Positions 58,377-64,000 of a DNA stretch of 64,000 bases are shown piece by piece; position 1 is the stretch's first letter; each line of letters begins with the position of its first letter. The position numbers were made by a program, and so were the translations under genes. The stretch comes from Lysobacter sp. (GTDB lineage: Bacteria > Pseudomonadota > Gammaproteobacteria > Xanthomonadales > Xanthomonadaceae), in contig WYBC01000031.1 in assembly GCA_011526085.1 (NCBI GenBank), forward strand, positions 1 to 64,000, written 5' to 3'. A model generated the notes under the pieces. The model had not been told where the DNA came from. It was given only the letters and a program-made list of their open reading frames with translations, and did no database searches.

Positions 58377-58446
58377 TCAGCCCGGCAAGATGAGCCGGGG
58401 AAGATCAGCCCGGCAACGTCAGCCCAGCAACGTCAGCCCAGCGAGG
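58377..58446. repeat. 14-bp tandem repeat, five copies, at 3' end of cysK
   Basis: Units at 58377, 58391, 58405, 58419 and 58433, consensus TCAGCCCGGCAACG. The fifth unit is inside the cysK coding end and supplies its TGA stop (58435-58433, minus strand); the other four form its 3' untranslated region. Units two and five differ most. Slippage could lengthen or shorten the 3' region without changing the protein. Confidence 0.8.
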
Positions 58447-59392
58447 CCAGCCACTCGTCGTCGGAGCCTTCGTTCACGCCTTCGAACAGGAAGGTGGAGA
58501 GATAGCGTTCGCCGGTGTCGGGCAGCATCGTCAGCAGCACCGAACCTTCCGGCGCGGATTCCGCGGCCTTCAGCGCGGCGGCGGCGGTCGCGCCGGCCGA
58601 GATGCCGACGAAGATCCCTTCCTCGGCGGCGAGCCGTCGCGAGGTGTCGCGGGCGACGACATCGTCGATCAGGATGATCTCGTCGGCGATGGTGCGATTG
58701 AGCACGCCGGGCAGGAAGTCCGGGGTCCAGCCCTGGATCTTGTGCGGCTTCCACTCCTGTCCGGACAACAGCGCGGCGCCGGCGGGTTCGGTGCTGACGA
58801 TGCGGATGTCCGGGCGCGCCAGCTTCAGCACTTCGCCAGCGCCGGTGATGGTGCCGCCGGTGCCCCAGCCGCTGACGAAGTAATCGAGCCGCTTGCCGGC
58901 GAAATCGCGCAGGATTTCCGGGCCGGTGGTGCTGCGGTGATAGGCGGGGTTCGCCTCGTTCTCGAACTGGCTGGCGAGGAACCAGCCGTGCTTCTCGGAC
59001 AGTTCCCGCGCCTTGCGCACCATGCCGCTGCCGCGCTCGGCGGCGGGGGTGAGGATGACCTTGGCGCCGTAGGCGCGCATCAGCTTGCGGCGTTCGACCG
59101 AGAAGGTTTCGGTCATCACCGCGACGAATTTGTAGCCGCGCGCCGCGGCCACCATCGCCAGCGCCACGCCGGTGTTGCCGGAAGTCGCCTCGACGATGGT
59201 GTCGCCGGGCTTGAGCAGGCCCTTCTTCTCGGCGTCGAGCACGATGGCGATGGCGAGACGGTCCTTCACCGAGCCGCCGGGATTGAAGGCTTCGACCTTG
59301 GCGTACAGCGTCACATGCTTCGGCGCGATGCGTTGCAGGCGGACGATCGGCGTGCCGCCGATGGTGTCGAGGATGTTGTCGTAAAGAGCCAT
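58433..59392 (-). CDS. cysK: Cysteine synthase A (O-acetylserine sulfhydrylase)
   Basis: A 319-residue PLP enzyme joining sulfide to O-acetylserine. PLP Lys is K43 in NPGGSVKDRLAIAI; VEATSGNTGVALAM and GWGTGGTITGAGEVL bind the phosphate and substrate. AGGA seven bases before the ATG. Followed on the same strand (upstream) by cysG and divergent cysB, so the three form a sulfur-assimilation locus. A 14-bp tandem repeat covers its stop codon. Confidence 0.96.
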   Translation of the reverse strand: MALYDNILDTIGGTPIVRLQRIAPKHVTLYAKVEAFNPGGSVKDRLAIAIVLDAEKKGLLKPGDTIVEATSGNTGVALAMVAAARGYKFVAVMTETFSVERRKLMRAYGAKVILTPAAERGSGMVRKARELSEKHGWFLASQFENEANPAYHRSTTGPEILRDFAGKRLDYFVSGWGTGGTITGAGEVLKLARPDIRIVSTEPAGAALLSGQEWKPHKIQGWTPDFLPGVLNRTIADEIILIDDVVARDTSRRLAAEEGIFVGISAGATAAAALKAAESAPEGSVLLTMLPDTGERYLSTFLFEGVNEGSDDEWLASLG

Positions 59393-59488
59393 GAGCGGAT
59401 TCCTGTGGTCTGGCGGATCTCGGGGAATGGACGGCGTTCGATGATCGCGACGCTCATCGACATCGGAAGACGGAGATGGACTGCGTGG

Positions 59489-61027
59489 TCACGCGGCCTC
59501 CGCGAGCGCGGCGGTGGTGTCCGCAGCGTCGGCGGCGCGCGCTTCCGCGACCAGCGGCGCGTCGCCGAACCAGTGCAGTCGCGCGGCCAGCGCGGCGACC
59601 TCGCCGACGAACAGCAGTGCGGGCGAGCGGATGTCGTGGCGGCGCGCGCATTCCGGCAGATCGTCGAGCGTGCCGACGACCACGCGCTGTCCGGCGCGGG
59701 AGCCGTTCTCCACCAGCGCGCAGGGCGTGCACGCGGCGCGGCCGTGCGCCAGCAGGCGTGCGCGCACGCGTTCCAGTCCGGACACGCCCATGTAGAACGC
59801 GAGCGTCTGTTTTTCGCGTGCGAATCCGGCCCAGTCCAGGCCGTCGTCTTCCTGCTTGCCGTGCGCGGTGACGAATCGCACCGACTGCGCGTGATCGCGG
59901 TGGGTCAGCGGAATGCCGGCATACGCGGCGCAGGCCAGCGCCGCGGTGATGCCCGGCACCACTTCGAAATCGATGTCGTGCGCGCGCAGGAATTCGAGTT
60001 CCTCGCCGCCGCGGCCGAAGATGAAGCCATCGCCGCCCTTCAGCCGCACCACGCGCCTGCCGGCACGCGCGTGTTCCAGCATGAGCGCGTGGATGCCTTC
60101 CTGCGGCACGTGATGGTGGCCGGCTTCCTTGCCCACTTCGATGCGTTCGGCGTCGCGGCGCGCGAGTTCGAGCACGTCGGCGCTGACCAGTCGATCGTGC
60201 AGGATCACGTCGGCCTCGTTGAGCAGGCGCAGACCGCGCAGCGTCAGCAGGCCGGCATCGCCGGGACCGGCGCCGACCAGCGCCACGCGCCCGCGCAGGG
60301 TGACCTCGGCGGATGACTCCAGCAGGGCCAGCAGCCGCTGTTCGCCGGCCGCGGTGTCGCCGCGACGCAGCAGGCTCTGCACATCGCTGCGCAGCACCGC
60401 ATCGAAGAATCGCCGGCGCACGCCGGTATCGGGGATGCGCATGCGGATGCGGTGGCGATGCCGCACCAGCAGGTCGCCGAGGGTGCCCAGCGATTCGTCG
60501 AGCTCGGTTTCGAGTTTCTCGCGCAGGTGCCTCGCCAGCATCGGCGCGCCGCCGCCACTGGAGATGGCGATCTGCAGCGGGCCGCGCTCGATCCGCGCCG
60601 GCACCTGGAAACTGCACAGCGGCGCGTCGTCGACCACGTTCGCCCAGATCCGGCGTGCTTCGGCGGCGGTGGCCACGGCGCGGTTGGCGTCCGGATCGTC
60701 GGTCGCGGCGATCGCCAGCCAGACGTCGTCGAGCCAGGCCGGTTCGAAGCGACCGGTGAGGAGTTCGATCCGGCCTTCGGCGGCCCAGGCCGTCACTTCG
60801 GGCGCGAATTCGGGGGCGCCGACCCGCACCCGGGCGCCGGTGGGCAGCAGCGCGGCGATCTTGCGCCGGGCCACGGCGCCACCGCCGACCACCAGGACCG
60901 GGCGGCCGCGAAGGTCGAGAAAGGCGGGGAACAGGGGCGGTGTGCCGGCGTCGTCCGTCCGCGTCGCGGTTTCACGGGCCGGGTCGGCCGGGCGCGGCGT
61001 GTTCGCGTGGGACTGGGCTTCGGGCAT
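59489..61027 (-). CDS. cysG: Siroheme synthase CysG (multifunctional)
   Basis: A 512-residue enzyme making siroheme, the sulfite reductase cofactor: an N-terminal dehydrogenase/ferrochelatase domain ([18 protein letters not shown], then [19 protein letters not shown]) and a C-terminal uroporphyrinogen methyltransferase ([51 protein letters not shown]). About 50 residues longer than the Escherichia protein because of N- and C-terminal tails. Divergent from cysB with 229 bp of regulatory DNA between. Confidence 0.96.
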   Translation of the reverse strand: MPEAQSHANTPRPADPARETATRTDDAGTPPLFPAFLDLRGRPVLVVGGGAVARRKIAALLPTGARVRVGAPEFAPEVTAWAAEGRIELLTGRFEPAWLDDVWLAIAATDDPDANRAVATAAEARRIWANVVDDAPLCSFQVPARIERGPLQIAISSGGGAPMLARHLREKLETELDESLGTLGDLLVRHRHRIRMRIPDTGVRRRFFDAVLRSDVQSLLRRGDTAAGEQRLLALLESSAEVTLRGRVALVGAGPGDAGLLTLRGLRLLNEADVILHDRLVSADVLELARRDAERIEVGKEAGHHHVPQEGIHALMLEHARAGRRVVRLKGGDGFIFGRGGEELEFLRAHDIDFEVVPGITAALACAAYAGIPLTHRDHAQSVRFVTAHGKQEDDGLDWAGFAREKQTLAFYMGVSGLERVRARLLAHGRAACTPCALVENGSRAGQRVVVGTLDDLPECARRHDIRSPALLFVGEVAALAARLHWFGDAPLVAEARAADAADTTAALAEAA

Positions 61028-61109
61028 GGCCGATCCGCCGGGAGGAGGGGCGTTCCAACGTAGTTCCGGGACGGAAACGCAGGAAATGATCGCGGGGCTT
61101 GGTTATATG

Positions 61110-61124
61110 CTTATTTGGAATAAG
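61110..61124. promoter_or_regulatory. Candidate CysB/LysR operator in cysG-cysB intergenic region
   Basis: Perfect dyad CTTATT-TGG-AATAAG (61110-61124), a T-N11-A LysR-type site, in an unusually AT-rich stretch (61085-61190) between divergent cysG and cysB. It could control both genes. No other dyad of this quality is in the region. Confidence 0.6.
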
Positions 61125-61256
61125 GTGTCGCACTCATGCTCAATTGTTATCTGCTATTCATATCGCTTGATCCGAATGAAGAGATTTTCGAGCATTGCCC
61201 GGACGCCTCGAATCTCCGCATCCCGCCACGCTCTCCGCCATGAGCACACCCTCGCC

Positions 61257-62243
61257 ATGACCCTGGTCCAGCTCCGCTACTTCGTCGCGATCGCCGATGC
61301 CGGCTTCAACATCACTTCGGCGGCGGAGCACGTCCATGCCACCCAGCCGGGGCTGTCGAAGCAGCTCAAGCAGTTGGAGGACGAACTCGGCTTCCTGTTG
61401 TTCGTGCGCAAGGGGCGCAGTCTGGAAGGCCTGACCCCCGCCGGCACCCAGGTGCTCGTGCACGCGCGCAAGCTGCTGAGCGAGGCCGCGAACATCCGCG
61501 CGTTCGCCGCGAACCAGCGCCGCGATGGCCAGGGCCAACTGCTGATCGCCACCACCCACACCCAGGCCCGTTTCGTGCTGCCGCCGGTGATTTCGCAGGT
61601 GCATCAGGCCTATCCGCAGCTGAGCATCCATCTGCAGCCCAGCGCCGACGGCGACGTCCTCACCCAGCTCGCCCGCGGCGAGGCGGATCTCGCGCTGATC
61701 AGCACCGCGGGCGCCGCGCCGTCCGACGGCATCGCCATCCCGCTGTTCCGCTGGCGTCGCGTGGTGCTGTTGCCGCGCGCGCACCCGCTGGCGCAGAGCG
61801 GCGCGTGGCCGACGCTGGCCGATCTCGCCGCCTATCCGCTGGTGAGCTACGAATCCTCGATCCGTCCGGACTCCTCGCTGCGCCGCGCCTTCGCCGGACG
61901 CGGGCTGGAGCCGCAGCTGGCGATGACCGCGCGCGACGCCGATCTGATCAAGACCTATGTCCGCGCCGGGATCGGCGTGGGCCTGCTCGCCGAAATGGCG
62001 GTGAGCGCGATCCAGGACAACGATCTGGTCGCGCTGCCCGCACCGGATGCGATCCCGGAGTGCACCGCCTGGGCGGTGTTGCCGCGCGAGCGCGTGCTCC
62101 GCGACTACACCGTGGAGTTGCTCGTGACCCTGGCGCCGCAGCTCGATCGCCACGATCTGCGGCGGATCCTGGCCGGCAACCAGACCGCGGACTGGCCGGC
62201 GCCGCCGAGCTGGGCGGAATTGAGCCAGGCGATCACGAACTGA
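61257..62243 (+). CDS. cysB: LysR-family sulfur regulator CysB/Cbl type
   Basis: A 328-residue LysR regulator. The HTH MTLVQLRYFVAIADAGFNIT, then HATQPGLSKQLKQLEDELGF is the CysB form, and the effector domain includes LIATTHTQARFVLPPVISQV, the CysB-like sulfate/N-acetylserine binding segment. ATG 61257 starts at the HTH; the longer frame is a cysG shadow. It lies opposite cysG and near cysK, which it probably activates when sulfur is scarce. Confidence 0.92.
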   Translation: MTLVQLRYFVAIADAGFNITSAAEHVHATQPGLSKQLKQLEDELGFLLFVRKGRSLEGLTPAGTQVLVHARKLLSEAANIRAFAANQRRDGQGQLLIATTHTQARFVLPPVISQVHQAYPQLSIHLQPSADGDVLTQLARGEADLALISTAGAAPSDGIAIPLFRWRRVVLLPRAHPLAQSGAWPTLADLAAYPLVSYESSIRPDSSLRRAFAGRGLEPQLAMTARDADLIKTYVRAGIGVGLLAEMAVSAIQDNDLVALPAPDAIPECTAWAVLPRERVLRDYTVELLVTLAPQLDRHDLRRILAGNQTADWPAPPSWAELSQAITN

Positions 62244-62247
62244 GGCA

Positions 62248-63228
62248 TCACGGCGACGCGTCGGGCGCGTGCTCGTCGACGCGCTCGTCGCGCACCAGGA
62301 ATGCGGTCGCCGCGAAACCGCGCAGCAAGGTGCCGGACAGCATCGTTTCGACCGCCATGAAACCGCGCACGGAACGACCGGTGACCGCACGCACCGGATG
62401 GCCGTCGGGCAGGTCCGCGATCACGTTCGCATCCGGTGGCGTGCTGCGTCGCGGCCGGCTGCGCAGCCGCAGCGCGCTGCCGCGCGTTTCGACGCGAAAC
62501 AACGGGCCGGTGGCGGGCGGTGCGGCCGGCGATGGCGCGAGGGCTTCGTCGATCGACACGGTCTTCGACAGTCGCAGGAACGCGAAGACGGATTCGCCGT
62601 AATAGCGCTGGCCGTCGAAATGGCCTTGGCGCAGCCCGCGTTCGGGCCGGAAGCGGCCGGTGTTGTAGACGATGGCGACATGCGCGAGCGCTTCGTTGCC
62701 GAGGCTGCGGCGGTGTTCGAGGCCGAGCGTGCACAGGCCGCGCTTCAGTTCGTCGACGCACATCGCCAGGGTGTCGTCGAAACGCGCGTACCGGCGGCCG
62801 AGGAAATAATCCGGATCGGTACGGAAATGCTGCAGGTCGCGCTGGAACAGCCCGTAACCGCGGCAGAACTTGTCGGGATTCGCGGCCGAGCGTTCGTAAC
62901 CGGGAATGTACGCCGCCATGTCGACGAGCGCCTGGCGCGCGATCGCGAACATCGCCGCGCCCTGCGGATGCGACAGCAGATCGGCGCGGTGTTTGGGGAA
63001 CGGGCGTCCGCTGCCGTCGGGCCGCGCATCGATGGTGTCGCCGACGCACAGATCGAGAATGCGCGCGATCGGCATGCGCTTGCGACGCAGGGTCGACCAG
63101 ATGAAACCCGTTTCCTGGCAGGCGATGGCGACGACCAGATCGACGCCCAGCGGCGTGCCCTCGACCGCGGACGCGATGCGCGCCGCGAATTGCCGTTTGA
63201 ACCAGAGGATATCGTTGCGGTCGGGCAT
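62248..63228 (-). CDS. SLT-like glycan hydrolase without signal peptide, SH3-like C-terminus
   Basis: A 326-residue protein. Residues about 20-200 resemble lysozyme/soluble lytic transglycosylase fold: LVVAIACQETG (E39 as candidate catalytic acid), RGYGLFQRDLQHF, and ALAHVAIVYNTGRFRP. Residues about 245-320 look like an SH3-type wall-binding domain (LRLRSRPRRST, VRAVTGRSVRGFMAVE). No signal peptide is visible, so export would need a specialised system. AGGAGG lies before ATG 63228. It is co-directional with the next two genes. Function inferred only from the fold signs. Confidence 0.65.
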   Translation of the reverse strand: MPDRNDILWFKRQFAARIASAVEGTPLGVDLVVAIACQETGFIWSTLRRKRMPIARILDLCVGDTIDARPDGSGRPFPKHRADLLSHPQGAAMFAIARQALVDMAAYIPGYERSAANPDKFCRGYGLFQRDLQHFRTDPDYFLGRRYARFDDTLAMCVDELKRGLCTLGLEHRRSLGNEALAHVAIVYNTGRFRPERGLRQGHFDGQRYYGESVFAFLRLSKTVSIDEALAPSPAAPPATGPLFRVETRGSALRLRSRPRRSTPPDANVIADLPDGHPVRAVTGRSVRGFMAVETMLSGTLLRGFAATAFLVRDERVDEHAPDASP

Positions 63229-63332
63229 GGCCCCTCCTGGGCGTGCGCCGTGCGTTGGGGATGCGATGGGGAAGGCGCGGACCGCCGCGCGGCCCGGATG
63301 CGTCCGCATCCGGGCGACGGAGGCCGCAGTCC

Positions 63333-63905
63333 TCAGCGGTTGGCCGTCTGCATGGGGAAATCCAGCGGCTCGATTTCCTCGACCAGCAGCAGCCGGATGT
63401 CGTCGGACGACAGCAGTGCGCGCAACTGTGCGGCCAGCGGTTTCAGCTGCTCGTGGCCGATGCACAGCGCCCAGACCTGTTCGACCATCGTCGCGATGTC
63501 GTTGGCCGGGTCGTATTGCACGGCGCCGCTCTGGGCGACGATCTGCAGCAACTGCCGGGCGAGATCGCGCGCCTGCTGCACTTTCGCCGCATGCGGGCGG
63601 AGCGCGTCCTGCGCGGACAGCTGCAGTTCGTGCATCAGGCCGATGGCGATGGCCTGCTGGCGGCGACGCAGGGTGCCGCGCCGCTGTTCGTCGTATTCGG
63701 CCGCGAGGATGCGCGCCTTGTGGCCGGCGAGATCGGCGGCCGCGACCAGACCGTGTCCCGACAGCAGCGTTTCCGATGCGTCGATCCAGCGCAGCAGGTC
63801 GTCGAGCGCGGTCGGCGATTTGCGTTCGAAGCTCCGCACCAGCATGGGCACGCGCAGCAACTGGTCGGACATCTGGCGGACGAGCTGGAGTTTCGATCTC
63901 AGCAT
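63333..63905 (-). CDS. Helical protein of unknown function
   Basis: A 190-residue soluble, almost all-helical protein (MSDQLLRVPMLVRSFERK, RRRQQAIAIGLMHELQLSA, AARLLALLSS-type C-terminus). No known domain. Upstream gene ends 6 bp before its start, and the SLT-like gene follows 105 bp later on the same strand; the three may form one unit. Confidence 0.6.
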   Translation of the reverse strand: MLRSKLQLVRQMSDQLLRVPMLVRSFERKSPTALDDLLRWIDASETLLSGHGLVAAADLAGHKARILAAEYDEQRRGTLRRRQQAIAIGLMHELQLSAQDALRPHAAKVQQARDLARQLLQIVAQSGAVQYDPANDIATMVEQVWALCIGHEQLKPLAAQLRALLSSDDIRLLLVEEIEPLDFPMQTANR

Positions 63906-63911
63906 GGCGGC

Positions 63912-64000
63912 TTACTCCGGAATCAGCTTGCGTTCGATGGTGCCGTCGCTGCGTTCCGAGGTCTGCCATTCCATGCCGTCCTCGCCGATCTTCATCCGGA
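63912..64000 (-). CDS. C-terminus of an unidentified gene cut by window edge
   Basis: An open frame runs from the window edge to TAA at 63914-63912, ending GEDGMEWQTSERSDGTIERK LIPE (28 residues visible). Nothing identifies it. It ends 6 bp before the 190-residue protein gene, so the two are probably in one operon. Confidence 0.5.
   Translation of the reverse strand, partial: RMKIGEDGMEWQTSERSDGTIERKLIPE

Noticed and set aside
61028-61256. Possible small RNA between cysG and cysB
   Set aside because: AT-rich and has a dyad, but no terminator-like hairpin with T run; better explained as a regulator site.

Overview
The window is a GC-rich stretch of a Gram-negative chromosome. The gene content suggests a Lysobacter- or Luteimonas-like member of the Xanthomonadaceae: a HutF-type histidine pathway, bifunctional XanB, the order kdsD-kdsC-lptC-lptA-lptB-rpoN-hpf-hprK-rapZ, an XVIPCD-type type IV effector, and exported hydrolases. 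The genus is inference; there is no rRNA gene to test it. I saw no tRNA, rRNA, CRISPR array or intact insertion sequence.

Region by region. 1-7 kb: hutI (cut by the window edge) translationally coupled to a class III CoA-transferase, divergent from hutF; then a serine hydrolase-LytS kinase-LytTR regulator operon joined by 4-bp overlaps. 7-11.6 kb: a phosphodiesterase lipoprotein, two small exported proteins, and a DNA alkylation repair pair (Ada/AlkA fusion plus Ogt). 11.6-21.4 kb is the most accessory part: a low-GC DUF4062 gene, a TetR regulator, hutU, a low-GC membrane gene with an early stop codon, a MATE pump, a decayed hutU fragment, and an alpha/beta hydrolase-ATP-grasp pair. 21.4-27.8 kb: a TPR protein, a DUF2177/DUF1295 membrane pair, a pectate lyase, and what looks like a type IV secretion antibacterial effector with its immunity lipoprotein. 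27.8-33.9 kb: DEAD-box helicase, exported nuclease-like protein, lipoprotein and orphan genes.

33.9-54.3 kb is mostly conserved core. It holds rapZ/hprK/hpf/rpoN (nitrogen-PTS and sigma-54 control), the Lpt and Kdo genes for LPS, ibaG-murA, a purM-purN operon with envelope genes, DUF2066-AI-2E-hda, the MurNAc-recycling pair amgK-murU and xanB. 54.3-64 kb: a HAD phosphatase, a secreted protein with the catalytic layout of a clan GH-A glycosidase, a TonB-like protein, a lysozyme-inhibitor fusion, the cysteine/siroheme genes cysK-cysG with divergent cysB, and a signal-less SLT-like protein with two undescribed neighbours.

The genes form four themes: histidine catabolism split into three loci with one relic; envelope building and recycling (LPS, murein, sugar nucleotides); contact-dependent or predatory weapons with self-protection (effector/immunity pair, lysozyme inhibitor, glycan hydrolases); and sulfur assimilation under a CysB-type regulator. 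Structured DNA includes a dispersed hairpin repeat with compensatory changes (7.1 and 43.2 kb), a 14-bp tandem repeat running into the end of cysK, and a 15-bp in-frame repeat in the LytS-like kinase.
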